Below, one piece after another: positions 29,725-38,944 of a stretch of DNA of 64,000 nucleotides. The notes under the pieces are model-generated. The model saw only the letters and a list, made by a program, of their open reading frames with translations, did no database searches and was not told where the DNA came from. Both the position numbers and the translations under genes were made by a program. The stretch is from Azospirillum endophyticum (lineage in GTDB: Bacteria; Pseudomonadota; Alphaproteobacteria; Azospirillales; Azospirillaceae), in contig NZ_JAENHM010000007.1 of the NCBI RefSeq assembly GCF_016595245.1, forward strand, positions 62,001 through 126,000. The letters are read 5' to 3'. The stretch's first letter is position 1. Each line of letters begins with the position of its first letter.

Positions 29725-29793
29725 CGAGCGGCATCGGATGAACCGATACCGGATGAACCGGTCCCAAACGACCGGCAACAGCGAGTGAGCGCA

Positions 29794-30441
29794 ATGGCTG
29801 CGACCAACCCCTCCCCGATCCACCGGCGTGGCCTGATGCTGGTGTTGTCCTCACCGTCGGGCGCCGGCAAGACCACCATCGCCCGCGGCCTGCTGGAGCG
29901 TGACGCCGGCATCACCATGTCGGTGTCGGTGACCACCCGGCAGATGCGGCCGGGAGAGGTCGAGGGACTCGACTACTACTTCATCGACCAGCAGCGCTTC
30001 GACCGCATGGCGGAGACCGGCGACCTGCTGGAGCATGCCCGCGTCTTCGGCAACTGCTACGGCACGCCGCGGGTGGCGGTGGAGGATGCCCTGGGCGCCG
30101 GCCGCGACGTGCTGTTCGCCATCGACTGGCAGGGCGCGCAGCAGCTGGCCCAGAACGCCCGCGACGATCTGGTCAGCGTCTTCGTCCTGCCGCCTTCAGT
30201 CAGCGAACTGGAACGCCGCCTGCGCGGCCGCGGCCAGGATTCGGAGGAGGTCATCGCCAACCGGATGGCGAAGGCGTCCAACGAGATCAGCCACTGGCCG
30301 GAATACGACTACGTCATCGTCAACAGCGACGTGGACGAGAGCATCGCGGCGGTGGAAGCGATTCTGCACGCCGAGCGGTTGCGCCGCCGCCGTCAGATCG
30401 GCCTGCCGGAATTCGTGCGCAGCATCCAGGATACCCTGTAA
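29794..30441 (+). CDS. gmk: Guanylate kinase
   Basis: Phosphorylates GMP to GDP. The 215-residue protein has the P-loop LSSPSGAGKTTIA (about residues 18-30), the GMP-binding TRQMRPGEVEGLDYYF, and the lid region ending NRMAKASNEISHWPEYDYVIVN. The ATG at 29794 has a GAGTGAG just before; a GTG three codons earlier is possible. Confidence 0.96.
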   Translation: MAATNPSPIHRRGLMLVLSSPSGAGKTTIARGLLERDAGITMSVSVTTRQMRPGEVEGLDYYFIDQQRFDRMAETGDLLEHARVFGNCYGTPRVAVEDALGAGRDVLFAIDWQGAQQLAQNARDDLVSVFVLPPSVSELERRLRGRGQDSEEVIANRMAKASNEISHWPEYDYVIVNSDVDESIAAVEAILHAERLRRRRQIGLPEFVRSIQDTL

Positions 30442-30504
30442 CGCCGTCAGGCCTTCCGGTCCACCCTGCAGCGCAGGGGCCGGCCTCATGCCGTTGCCGG
30501 TCCG

Positions 30505-31236
30505 TTACCCGATCGGAAACGGCTTGGCCCGCACCTTGATCTCATGGTCCGGGGGCCCCTCGGTCCCATCCGGCTTCTTGCCGCGGTAATAGCCTTTCTG
30601 CCAGCGTTCCTGGGCGGCGGTACTGCCCGGAGTCTTGAGGTCGCTGTTGAACTGGCTGCGCGACGCCGCCCAAGCGCGGTACTGCGCGGCCATCTCCTGG
30701 TCGCTGTCGAGATCGCGGATCTCCGGCGTCAGTCCTTCCACCAGACCGCGCTGGATCGGCATCAGATGGGCGAAGGGTTCGCCCTTCTCCCAAGTCACCG
30801 ACACGCCGGGTGCGGTGAATTTCCAGTTCATGGTGAAGGGATAGGGCGACCAGTCGGTCTCTATGATGCCGGACAGGCCGAGGATGCCGTGCTTCGGATG
30901 GTTCAGCGGCCCGGTGACCATCAGATTGATGCCCGGCGGCGTGCGGAACAGTGCCGCGACATGGAAGGTCAACACGCCGCTGCCGAAATGGCTGGCCGGC
31001 TGCAGCGGATGCGGCTCTTCCGCCGTAATCGTGATGGCGTCCAGTCCGACGCCACCATTCCACATCGCGGTCACCCGCACCGGGCAGCAAACCTCCCATC
31101 CGTGCATGCTGGCGATGTTGAGCGGCAGGCACCGGTAGCCGTACTGCTCCGGCAGGGCGTCGATCCAGTCACGCGTCGGGCGTGCCGGGCGAATGTCGGG
31201 CATTGCGCCCGAGAGCGGGTATGCGATCAGCGTCAT
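30505..31236 (-). CDS. DUF6065 family protein
   Basis: A 243-residue protein of unknown function that looks like a soluble cytoplasmic enzyme or binding protein. Conserved-looking blocks are RCLPLNIASMHGWEVCCPV, HFGSGVLTFHVAALFRTPPGINL, TGPLNHPKHGI and IIETDWSPYPFTMNWKFT, matching the DUF6065 pattern as I remember it. The C-terminal ~50 residues are charged and include KGYYRGKKPDGTEG. It is divergent from the chemoreceptor gene, with an inverted repeat between them. Confidence 0.7.
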   Translation of the reverse strand: MTLIAYPLSGAMPDIRPARPTRDWIDALPEQYGYRCLPLNIASMHGWEVCCPVRVTAMWNGGVGLDAITITAEEPHPLQPASHFGSGVLTFHVAALFRTPPGINLMVTGPLNHPKHGILGLSGIIETDWSPYPFTMNWKFTAPGVSVTWEKGEPFAHLMPIQRGLVEGLTPEIRDLDSDQEMAAQYRAWAASRSQFNSDLKTPGSTAAQERWQKGYYRGKKPDGTEGPPDHEIKVRAKPFPIG

Positions 31237-31319
31237 GGCGTCGCATCCTGCCAGATTTCTTATCGGGTGTAACCCTGATGCTGGCTATGGTCACAACCAT
31301 CCACGATCCCGTTCGGATT

Positions 31320-31342
31320 ATCCCTAAGCCGAGATTAGGGAT
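31320..31342. repeat. Inverted repeat upstream of chemoreceptor gene
   Basis: ATCCCTAA (31320-31327) and TTAGGGAT (31335-31342) with a 7-base spacer, in the gap between the divergent DUF6065 and chemoreceptor genes; an operator is a reasonable guess. Confidence 0.45.
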
Positions 31343-31458
31343 TGCGCATGTGAACCAGACTTCGGCATAAGCGATCTCTAAATTAGATATTTTCAAGTGC
31401 GGACGGCCACATGCACCATCCTGGGGTGGCGTCGTCGCATCTGAAGTGGAACCGGGCG

Positions 31459-33147
31459 ATGATCGGCAAATTTCACAGCATCAAGACAAAGCTCCTGATC
31501 CTGCAGGGGCTGTTCCTTGTCACCATCCTGGTGGCCGGCATCTGGTCCGCGACGTCGAAGCGCGAAACCATGGTCGAGGGTTACCGCAATTCGATCCAGG
31601 CGGTGGTGCAGACATCGCTGTCGATCATCAAGGCCTATGACGCGCGCGCCGCCAAGGGCGAGTTCAGCCGGGAGGAGGCGCAGATCCGCGCCAAGGGCGC
31701 CCTGCGTGCCCTGCGCTTTTTCGGCAACGAATACATGTTCGGCTACGAGTTCGACGGCACCAATGTCTTCCACGGGGTGCGCCCCGACCTGGAAGGAACC
31801 CGCAAGCTGGCGGATTTCAAGGACAGCAACGGCGTTCTCGTCATCCGCGGACTGATCGACTCGGCGCGGACCGGCGACGGAACCCTGATCTACAACTTCC
31901 CCAAGGCCGGTGGGACCGAACCGATGCCGAAACTGGCCTATGCCGCGATCTATGAGCCGTGGGGCTGGATGATCGGCACGGGCGTCTATATCGACGAGGT
32001 CGATGCCGCCTTCCGCAGCACGCTGATCGAGACGCTGGCGGTGACGGTGGCGGCGGCGCTGCTGCTGGGGCTGGTCGGCTTCCGCCTCGTGTCGCGCATC
32101 GGCATGGGGCTGGACGGCATCGCCACCGCCACCGGCCGCATCGCCAAGGGCGATCTGGTCGCCCGGGTTGCCGGCACCGACCGGGGCGACGAGGTGGGAG
32201 CGCTTGCCCGCTCGGTCGAGACCCTGCGCCTCAGTGCGATCGAAGCGGAAGACCTGCGCCGCCGTCACGCCGCGCTGGAGAGGGAAGCCGAAGAGGCCCG
32301 CCGCGCCACCATGGCCCGTCTGGCAGACGAATTCGAGGGCACGGTCGGCGCGCTGGTCCAGGCCGTCGCCGAATCCGCCGGCCGGCTGACCCACACGTCG
32401 GGCGCCATGAGCAGCGGTGCGGAACAGACGACCAGCCTGATGGACGTCGCCGCCCGAGCCGCCGAGACGACATCCGGCAACGTGCAGGCGGTGGCCGGCG
32501 CCACTGAGGAACTGGCCGCCTCCATCCGGGAGATCGCCCAGCAAATCGCCGAGTCGACCACCGGCTCCGCCCGTGCGGTGGAGGATGTGCGCCGCACCTA
32601 CGCCCTGATCGAGCAGCTGGACGGCGTCGCCAAGCGCACGGTGGAGGTGGTCGACCTGATCCGCTCCATCGCCGAACAGACCAACCTGCTGGCCTTGAAC
32701 GCGACCATCGAGGCCGCCCGGGCCGGTGAGGCCGGCAAGGGCTTCGCGGTGGTGGCCAACGAGGTGAAGAGCCTCGCCAACCAGACCGCCAAAGCCACCG
32801 ACGACGTCCAGGCGCAGATCGCGGCGATGACCAACGCCACCTCGTCCGTCGTCGAAGCGATGCGCGGGGTCGGCGGCGTCATCGAGACGGTGAACACCGT
32901 CGCTTCCAGCATCTCCGCCGCCATCGAGGAGCAGGGAGCCGCGACGCGCGACATCAGCCAGAACGTGAACGAGGCCGCCCAGGGCGTCACCTCGGTCTCC
33001 AACAGCCTGACGAAGGTGTGCAGCCATGCCACCGCCACCGGCCAGGCTTCGGCCGAGGTCGCCGCGGCGGCCCGCTCGGTCGGTGAGCGGGCCGACCGCA
33101 TGCTGGGCGAAGTCTCGGCCTTCGTCGCCCGCATCCGCCAGGGCTGA
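31459..33147 (+). CDS. Methyl-accepting chemotaxis protein, single-Cache type
   Basis: A 562-residue chemoreceptor. Order: first membrane helix ([16 protein letters not shown], ~12-28), a periplasmic single Cache domain ([23 protein letters not shown] and [17 protein letters not shown]), second membrane helix ([16 protein letters not shown], ~195-212), HAMP, and a cytoplasmic signalling domain with the hairpin tip around [42 protein letters not shown]. The ATG at 31459 is chosen because the membrane helix follows directly. It lies ~25 kb from the che operon in this window, so its partner kinase is not known. Confidence 0.93.
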   Translation: MIGKFHSIKTKLLILQGLFLVTILVAGIWSATSKRETMVEGYRNSIQAVVQTSLSIIKAYDARAAKGEFSREEAQIRAKGALRALRFFGNEYMFGYEFDGTNVFHGVRPDLEGTRKLADFKDSNGVLVIRGLIDSARTGDGTLIYNFPKAGGTEPMPKLAYAAIYEPWGWMIGTGVYIDEVDAAFRSTLIETLAVTVAAALLLGLVGFRLVSRIGMGLDGIATATGRIAKGDLVARVAGTDRGDEVGALARSVETLRLSAIEAEDLRRRHAALEREAEEARRATMARLADEFEGTVGALVQAVAESAGRLTHTSGAMSSGAEQTTSLMDVAARAAETTSGNVQAVAGATEELAASIREIAQQIAESTTGSARAVEDVRRTYALIEQLDGVAKRTVEVVDLIRSIAEQTNLLALNATIEAARAGEAGKGFAVVANEVKSLANQTAKATDDVQAQIAAMTNATSSVVEAMRGVGGVIETVNTVASSISAAIEEQGAATRDISQNVNEAAQGVTSVSNSLTKVCSHATATGQASAEVAAAARSVGERADRMLGEVSAFVARIRQG

Positions 33148-33236
33148 AGAGCAGCCGCCGGAACGGCACCGCACCGGATGCATTCGGCAACAATCCGCGC
33201 TATGGATGAGGTCGGCCAATCGACGGACAGACTTCC

Positions 33237-34364
33237 ATGACCGCCCCCTTCCCCGCCGTCCCCCCTCTCTCATCCGACCGCCGCGGCTGGCTCGACGAGG
33301 CGCTGCGCAGGATCGAGGCGGATGTGAACCGCTCCGCCGATACCCACCTGCTGCGGCTGCCGATTCCGGCGGCGCCGGGGATCACGCTCTACCTGAAGGA
33401 CGAGTCGACCCATCCCACGGGCAGCCTGAAACACCGGCTGGCGCGATCCTTGTTCCTCTATGCGATCTGCAACGGCTGGGTCCGGGCGGGCACGACGGTG
33501 ATCGAGGCGTCGTCGGGATCCACCGCGGTGTCGGAAGCCTATTTCGCCCAGCTTTTGGAACTGCCCTTCGTCGCCGTGGTGCCGCGCAACACCTCGCCGG
33601 CCAAGATCGCGCAGATCGAGTTTTACGGCGGCCGCTGCCATATGGTGGAGCGGGCGTCGGATGTCTGTACCGAGGCGCAGCGGCTGGCCCAAGAGTGCGA
33701 CGGCCATTTCATGGACCAGTTCACCTACGCCGAACGCGCCACCGACTGGCGCGGCAACAACAACATCGCCCAGTCGATCTTCGAGCAGCTGGCGCAGGAG
33801 CCGCATCCGGTGCCGGACTGGATCGTCTGCGGTGCCGGCACCGGCGGCACCTCCGCCACCTTCGGGCGCTATGTGCGCTATCGCCGGCTGCCGACCCGCG
33901 TCTGCGTCGCCGATCCGGAACATTCCGCCTTCTTCGACGGCTTCCGTGACAACGACCCCAAGGCCTGCGTCGGCCGCGGATCGGGCATCGAGGGGATCGG
34001 GCGTCCGACGGTGGAGCCGTCCTTCCAGCCGACGGTCATCGACCGGATGATCCGCGTGCCGGATGCCGCCAGCATTGCCGCGGCCTGGGTGCTGCGCGAG
34101 CGGCTGGGCCGCGCCTGCGGCGGCTCCACCGGCACCAATCTGGTGGGATCCATTGAGCTGATCGCCGGGATGATGCGCGACGGTCGGCAGGGCAGCGTCG
34201 CCACGCTGATCTGCGATCCCGGCGACCGTTACATGGGCACCTACTTCAACCGCGACTGGCTGGCGGCAGCCGGGCTGGACATCGACCCGTGGCGCGAACG
34301 GATCGATGGATTCTTCCGCACCGGGGCCTGGAGCGGCGCCGGTTTGGAAATGGCCGAGCGGTGA
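33237..34364 (+). CDS. PLP-dependent cysteine synthase-family enzyme, Cds1-like
   Basis: A 375-residue fold-type II PLP enzyme. The PLP lysine is in [12 protein letters not shown] (near residue 64), the Asn-type substrate loop is replaced by [16 protein letters not shown], and the phosphate-binding glycine loop is [12 protein letters not shown] (about 203-214). It resembles the L-cysteine desulfhydrase (Cds1) branch more than CysK. It would release sulfide and pyruvate from cysteine, though beta-replacement activity is not excluded. Its stop overlaps the next ATG by one base (TGATG), so the two are probably coupled. Confidence 0.83.
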   Translation: MTAPFPAVPPLSSDRRGWLDEALRRIEADVNRSADTHLLRLPIPAAPGITLYLKDESTHPTGSLKHRLARSLFLYAICNGWVRAGTTVIEASSGSTAVSEAYFAQLLELPFVAVVPRNTSPAKIAQIEFYGGRCHMVERASDVCTEAQRLAQECDGHFMDQFTYAERATDWRGNNNIAQSIFEQLAQEPHPVPDWIVCGAGTGGTSATFGRYVRYRRLPTRVCVADPEHSAFFDGFRDNDPKACVGRGSGIEGIGRPTVEPSFQPTVIDRMIRVPDAASIAAAWVLRERLGRACGGSTGTNLVGSIELIAGMMRDGRQGSVATLICDPGDRYMGTYFNRDWLAAAGLDIDPWRERIDGFFRTGAWSGAGLEMAER

Positions 34365-34801
34365 TGGCGGAGCCCAAGGCCATGACCCGCATGCGGATCC
34401 GCATCGACTTCGAAACCGGCGGTTCGATCGGTCCGGGCAAGATCGCGCTGCTCGAAAGAATCCGCGAGACCGGCTCCATCTCCGCCGCCGGGCGGAAACT
34501 GGGGATGTCCTACCGCCGGGCCTGGCTGCTGGTCGACGACCTGAACCGCATCTTCCGCGAACCGGTGGTGAGTGCGGCGGTCGGCGGCAAGCATGGCGGC
34601 GGCACGGTGCTGACCGCGTTCGGCGAACAGGTGATCGACCATTACCGCGCGGTCGAACGCGAGGCCCATGTGGCGACGGCCCATCGGCTGGCGGCGCTGG
34701 CGGCGGGCACCAATCCGGACTACGGCGCGGACAAGCAGGCGGACGACGGGAGTTTCGCCGGCGATCCCGGGGTGGGGCCCGGGTGCGGGCCGACGGAGTG
34801 A
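34364..34801 (+). CDS. ModE-type winged helix-turn-helix regulator (no molybdate domain)
   Basis: A 145-residue protein with the ModE N-terminal DNA-binding domain: IGPGKIALLERIRETGSISAAGRKLGMSYRRAWLLVDDLN, then the ModE wing region VSAAVGGKHGGGTVLTAFGEQVIDHYR. The C-terminal Mop (molybdate-binding) repeats of full ModE are absent; the tail is Gly/Asp-rich and disordered-looking. The ATG at 34364 overlaps the preceding stop by one base. It may regulate in response to molybdenum through another protein or act as a plain repressor. A bidirectional terminator follows. Confidence 0.85.
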   Translation: MAEPKAMTRMRIRIDFETGGSIGPGKIALLERIRETGSISAAGRKLGMSYRRAWLLVDDLNRIFREPVVSAAVGGKHGGGTVLTAFGEQVIDHYRAVEREAHVATAHRLAALAAGTNPDYGADKQADDGSFAGDPGVGPGCGPTE

Positions 34802-34816
34802 CCGGGTTCCGCAATG

Positions 34817-34847
34817 AAAAAGGCCGGGCGCATTGCCCGGCCTTTTT
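34817..34847. terminator. Bidirectional terminator
   Basis: AAAAAGGCCGGGC (34817-34829) and GCCCGGCCTTTTT (34835-34847) with a 5-base loop, between the ModE-type gene (+) and the Lrp-domain gene (-). Confidence 0.9.
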
Positions 34848-34867
34848 CCTTCCAAACCACCCTGCCC

Positions 34868-35110
34868 CTACGCAAATGCCTTGTACGCAATCAGCGTGAA
34901 GGTATCGCGTACTCCCGGCAAGGTCTGGACGTGCTCGGTCACGAAGCGGCCGATGTCGTCGTCCTGCTTCAGGTAGCACTTCATCAACAGGTCGTACTGG
35001 CCGGAGATGGAATGCACCTCCGACACCTGTTCGACCAGCTGGACGGCCTGATCGGCGACACCATAGGCCTTGCCGAGATCGCATTTGACCATGACGAAGA
35101 TGGTCTGCAC
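34868..35110 (-). CDS. Stand-alone Lrp/AsnC ligand-binding domain protein
   Basis: An 80-residue protein consisting only of the RAM (alpha-beta ligand-binding) domain of Lrp/AsnC regulators: VMVKCDLGKAYGVADQAVQLVEQVSEVHSISGQYDLLMKCYL and LPGVRDTFTLIAYK. It has no helix-turn-helix. Such proteins oligomerise and bind amino acids, or modulate full-length Lrp proteins. It follows the RNA helicase gene on the same strand four bases later, so the two are probably one transcript. Confidence 0.9.
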   Translation of the reverse strand: MQTIFVMVKCDLGKAYGVADQAVQLVEQVSEVHSISGQYDLLMKCYLKQDDDIGRFVTEHVQTLPGVRDTFTLIAYKAFA

Positions 35111-35114
35111 GGGC

Positions 35115-36695
35115 TCAGCCCTCCTGCGACGGTTCTGTCTGGGAGGACGGACGCGGGCGGGCCGACCGCAGCATGAAGGCCGGCATGTGGTCGCCGAAAC
35201 CGATCACCGCCACATCGTCGTCATCCTCGTCGCGGCGGCGGCGGCGATCACGGTCACCACCGCGGCGCGGTTCGTTGCTGCGGCGGGATTCGGCGGCGGC
35301 CAGCGATTCGCGGGGTTGACGTTCCTCACGCACCGGACGCTCCTCGCGGGCGGCACGCTCCTCACGCATGGGGCGTTCTTCACGAACCGGACGTTCTTCG
35401 CGAACGGGACGCTCCTCGCGGGCGGCGCGCTCTTCACGAGGCGCGCTTTCCTCGCGCGGGGCGCGCTCTTCACGGTCACCACGGGGCGGACGCGTCTCCG
35501 ACCTGGCGCTACGGCCACCACGGCCGCGACCACGCCCACGGGAGGTGCCGTCCTCCTCGCCGAACTCGGCCGTCTCCAGGCCGTCGATGGCGATCATGGG
35601 AATCTCCCGCTTGATAAGGCGCGTGATGGCGCCGACCAGTTTGGTGTCATCCGGCGTGGCCAGCATGAAGGCGCGCCCCTGCTTGCCGGCGCGGCCGGTA
35701 CGGCCGATGCGGTGGACATAGTCGTCGGGGGTCAGCGGCACGTCAAAATTGAAGACGTGGCTGAGACCCTGGACATCGATGCCACGGGCGGCGACGTCGG
35801 AACAGACCAGCAGCGTGATCTCGCCCTGCTTGAACCGCTCCAGCGTCTCGGTGCGCTTGGACTGCACCATGTCGCCGTGAAGCGCGCCGACATTGAAGCC
35901 GTGGCGCTCCAGCGACTTCTGCAGCACGGCGATGTCGCGCTTCCGGTTGCAGAAGATGAAAGCGTTCTTGACGTCCTCGGTCTGCAGCAGATGGCGCAGC
36001 GCCCTGCGCTTGTCCATCTCGTGGACCAGCGACAGCGCCTGCGTCACCGTTTCCGCAGGCGAGGCGGGCGGGGCGACGGAGATCTCAACCGGCTCGTTCA
36101 GGAAGGCGTCGGCCAAGCGGCGGATTTCCGGCGGCATGGTCGCCGAGAAGAACAGGGTCTGGCGGCTCTTCGGCAGCTTGCTGACGATACGCTCGATATC
36201 CGGGATGAAGCCCATGTCGAGCATGCGGTCGGCTTCGTCGATGACGAAGACCTTGATGTCGTTCAGCATGATGTTGCCGCGCTCGAACAGGTCGATGAGA
36301 CGACCTGGAGTCGCGATCAGCACATCCACGCCCCGGTCGAGCTTCTTCACCTGTTCGGTGAAGGTCTCGCCGCCGATCAGCAGCGCCATGCTGAGCTTGT
36401 GGTACTTGCCGTAGGTCTCGAAGCTTTCCGACACCTGGGCGGCCAGCTCGCGCGTCGGCTCCAGGATCAGGGACCGCGGCATCCGCGCGCGGGCACGGCC
36501 CGACGCCAGGATGCTGATCATCGGCAAGGTGAAGCTCGCCGTCTTGCCGGTGCCCGTCTGCGCGCAGCCCAGCACGTCGCGGCGTTGCAGGACACAGGGA
36601 ATTGCCTGTTCCTGGATGGGAGTCGGTTGGGTGTAACCCTTGTCCTCGATAGCGCGCAGGACGTCAGGGCCAAGCCCAAGTTCCGAAAAAAGCAT
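35115..36695 (-). CDS. DEAD-box RNA helicase, RhlE type
   Basis: A 526-residue ATP-dependent RNA helicase. All motifs are present: Q-motif PTPIQEQAIP, Walker A AQTGTGKT (~45-52), PTRELAAQ, VIDEADRMLDMGF (DEAD), SATMPPEI, RGIDVQGLSHVFNFD, and HRIGRTGRAGKQG. The C-terminal ~145 residues are arginine-rich, with nine copies of a hexapeptide REERxx. The ATG at 36695 (MLFSELGLGPDVLRAI) is the family start; an open frame continues upstream. The symbol is withheld because several DEAD helicases of this type exist per genome. Confidence 0.92.
   Translation of the reverse strand: MLFSELGLGPDVLRAIEDKGYTQPTPIQEQAIPCVLQRRDVLGCAQTGTGKTASFTLPMISILASGRARARMPRSLILEPTRELAAQVSESFETYGKYHKLSMALLIGGETFTEQVKKLDRGVDVLIATPGRLIDLFERGNIMLNDIKVFVIDEADRMLDMGFIPDIERIVSKLPKSRQTLFFSATMPPEIRRLADAFLNEPVEISVAPPASPAETVTQALSLVHEMDKRRALRHLLQTEDVKNAFIFCNRKRDIAVLQKSLERHGFNVGALHGDMVQSKRTETLERFKQGEITLLVCSDVAARGIDVQGLSHVFNFDVPLTPDDYVHRIGRTGRAGKQGRAFMLATPDDTKLVGAITRLIKREIPMIAIDGLETAEFGEEDGTSRGRGRGRGGRSARSETRPPRGDREERAPREESAPREERAAREERPVREERPVREERPMREERAAREERPVREERQPRESLAAAESRRSNEPRRGGDRDRRRRRDEDDDDVAVIGFGDHMPAFMLRSARPRPSSQTEPSQEG
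35313..35474 (-). repeat. 18-bp tandem repeats in the helicase tail
   Basis: Nine tandem 18-bp units encode R-E-E-[RS]-x-x hexapeptides (REERPV, REERAA, REERPM and similar) in the helicase C-terminal extension, so slippage can change copy number in steps of six residues without a frameshift. Confidence 0.85.
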
Positions 36696-36952
36696 CCAAC
36701 CTGTTTCTGTTCTGGAGTGCGCAAATCGAGCGTCCGACGCCCGATGCCTGGATGAGGCGAAAGAATAGGAAGTCAAAGCTGCATGTCAATAGATCCGATG
36801 TTCCGTTACCGAAAATTGGCGCGAAAACACGCCGCGTTGGAGAAATCCGCTCCCTGCGCTACGCTGTCCCCCGGCAGCGCCGCGAGTCGCGACGCTTGCC
36901 GGCACCCCGCCCGGGGGCTGCCTGCTTCAAATGGAACGGTCGAGAGCATTCG

Positions 36953-37498
36953 ATGATTCTTCGTGCCCAGGACTCGGTGCTGCTGGTGGTCGACGTGCAG
37001 GAGCGGCTGCTGCCGGCCATCCACGAATCCGGCCGCGTCGTCCGCAACGCCGGAATGCTGCTGAAGGCGGCGGCCGCCCTGTCGGTGCCGGTGCTGGTCA
37101 CCGAACAATACCCGCGCGGCCTGGGGCCGACGGTGGAGGCGGTGCGCGCCGACCTGCCGGCCGGCACTCCGGTGATCGAGAAGATCACCTTCGGCTGCAC
37201 CGGAGAGCCGGCCTTCAACGCGGCGGTCGGGGAATTGAACCGCTCGCAGATCGTGCTGTGCGGGACGGAGGCCCATGTCTGCGTGATGCAGACGGCGCTG
37301 GGGCTCCGCCGGCAGGGACACGCGGTCTATCTGGTGGCCGATGCCGTGTCGTCGCGCACCCCCGCCAACCATGCCATGGCGCTGGAGCGGATGCGGGACG
37401 CCGGCGTGACCATCGTCACCACCGAGATGGTGCTGTTCGAGTGGATGGAACGGGCCGGCACGCCGGTCTTCAAGGTCATCAGCGCGCTGGTCAAGTGA
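36953..37498 (+). CDS. Isochorismatase-family cysteine hydrolase
   Basis: A 181-residue hydrolase of the isochorismatase/nicotinamidase superfamily. The catalytic triad is visible: Asp in LLVVDVQERLL (~14), Lys in IEKITFGC (~76), Cys in LCGTEAHVCVMQTAL (~108). It resembles the YcaC-type members of unknown substrate. The ATG at 36953 has a CGAGAG site before it. It is 16 bases upstream of the alpha/beta hydrolase gene and probably co-transcribed. Confidence 0.86.
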   Translation: MILRAQDSVLLVVDVQERLLPAIHESGRVVRNAGMLLKAAAALSVPVLVTEQYPRGLGPTVEAVRADLPAGTPVIEKITFGCTGEPAFNAAVGELNRSQIVLCGTEAHVCVMQTALGLRRQGHAVYLVADAVSSRTPANHAMALERMRDAGVTIVTTEMVLFEWMERAGTPVFKVISALVK

Positions 37499-37514
37499 GC
37501 GCAGGAGAAGCCGC

Positions 37515-38222
37515 ATGTCCGAACGCCGCCCTGGCCTGATCCTGCTGCCCGGCATGCCGCTGGACGCCGCGCTCTGGGACCATCAGATCCGCCATCTCGG
37601 CGAGGTCGCCGCCCCGCAGGTCGTCGAGTTGTCGGATTGCTCCTCCGTCGCGGCGATGGCCGACAAGGCATTGCGCGAAGCACCGGAGCGCTTCGCCGTC
37701 GCCGGCCTGTCGATGGGCGGTTATGTCGCGCTGGAGATCCTGCGCCGCGCACCGGAGCGGGTGGAGCGGCTTGCCCTGCTCGACACCAACGCCCGCCCCG
37801 ACACGGCGGAGGCGACGGCAACGCGGCGGGAGGCGGTGGCGCTCGCCCGACAGGGACGCTACGGACAGGTCATCCGAGCCGCCCTGCCCCGCCTGATCCA
37901 TCCTGACCGCCTGGCCGACGAGACCTTCGTCCGTTCCGTCCTGGCGCAGATGGAACGGGTGGGCGTCGACGGCTATGCGCGGGAGCAGGAAGCGATCATA
38001 GGCCGGCCCGACAGCCGTCCGGCCCTTGCCGCCATCCGCTGCCCGACGCTGGTGATCTGCGGACGCCAGGATGTCCTGACGCCGCCCACCCTGCACGAGG
38101 AGATGGCCGACGCCATCCCCGGCGCCCGGCTGGTACCGATCGAGGATTGCGGCCACCTGTCGGCGATGGAGCAGCCGCAGGCGGTCACCGCGCTGCTGCG
38201 GGACTGGCTGCTGCGGGACTGA
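37515..38222 (+). CDS. Alpha/beta hydrolase
   Basis: A 235-residue alpha/beta-hydrolase-fold protein. The nucleophile elbow is GLSMGGY (Ser near residue 68), the acid is Asp in CGRQDVLTPP, and the base is His in EDCGHLSAMEQP. The substrate is unknown; a carboxylesterase or thioesterase role is possible. It follows the isochorismatase-family gene closely. Confidence 0.86.
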   Translation: MSERRPGLILLPGMPLDAALWDHQIRHLGEVAAPQVVELSDCSSVAAMADKALREAPERFAVAGLSMGGYVALEILRRAPERVERLALLDTNARPDTAEATATRREAVALARQGRYGQVIRAALPRLIHPDRLADETFVRSVLAQMERVGVDGYAREQEAIIGRPDSRPALAAIRCPTLVICGRQDVLTPPTLHEEMADAIPGARLVPIEDCGHLSAMEQPQAVTALLRDWLLRD

Positions 38223-38256
38223 CCGCCCCCGTCAATCCCGCGTCAACAACCCGGCC

Positions 38257-38811
38257 TCAGCAATCCGGCCGCCCACAGATCAGGTCGGCCCGCTGACTGG
38301 GGAACAGCGAGAAAGTCATATCGCTGATCAGGCTGCGGAAATCCGGATCGTCCGGTCCCTGCGGCCGGTCCAGCCAGCCGGTGGCCGAGGTCAGCGCGCC
38401 ACCCGACCGGCAGAACGCGCCCTGCACGACGATGGGTCCACCCGGCGGCGAGGTCGGGATCGGCCCCTCGGTGCAGAGGGAGGAGTTCAGCATGTTCTCC
38501 GCCACGTTGAAGGCCAGGACCACCTTGTAGTCGCGCCGGGCGGTGTCGTTGGGCGTGGTGGTGAGATTGGTCTTCACGCCCAGCACGCGGTCCTGCATGT
38601 GGGGCAGCACCGTCGCGGCGAAACGGTCGGGCGGCAGGCCGAAGGGATTGCCGTGCAGAACCACCCGCAGGTCGCGGTTCCCCGCCGCATAGGACACCTC
38701 GCTCCGCGTATAGGCGGATGACGGTTCGCTCGCCACGACCCGCTCGTTGGTGCAGGCGGCGAGAACCGAGGCGCCCAGCAGAAGGGTGGCGAGCGATGGG
38801 AGCAGGCGCAT
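38257..38811 (-). CDS. Hypothetical outer-membrane lipoprotein
   Basis: A 184-residue protein with a lipoprotein signal peptide: MRLLPSLATLLLGASVLAAC, where LAAC is the lipobox and the Cys becomes lipidated. The mature part (VASEPSSAYTRSEVSYAAGNRDLRVVLHGNPFGL, ...RRDYKVVLAFNVAENMLNSSLCTEG...) is not recognised; it contains four more cysteines. The start at 38811 is chosen for the signal peptide. It is downstream of parE on the same strand but separated by ~130 bases. Confidence 0.8.
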   Translation of the reverse strand: MRLLPSLATLLLGASVLAACTNERVVASEPSSAYTRSEVSYAAGNRDLRVVLHGNPFGLPPDRFAATVLPHMQDRVLGVKTNLTTTPNDTARRDYKVVLAFNVAENMLNSSLCTEGPIPTSPPGGPIVVQGAFCRSGGALTSATGWLDRPQGPDDPDFRSLISDMTFSLFPSQRADLICGRPDC

Positions 38812-38944
38812 GATCGAATCCGTCCGTTGAGAGCGTTTTCCCCGATATGGGGACCGTCGTGGTCCGGGGCGAGCGGACCGGCAGCTGGACCATCCATCCA
38901 CGCCGCCTCTCCTTCAACAGTCGAATTGGCGGAAACTCCGGCGC

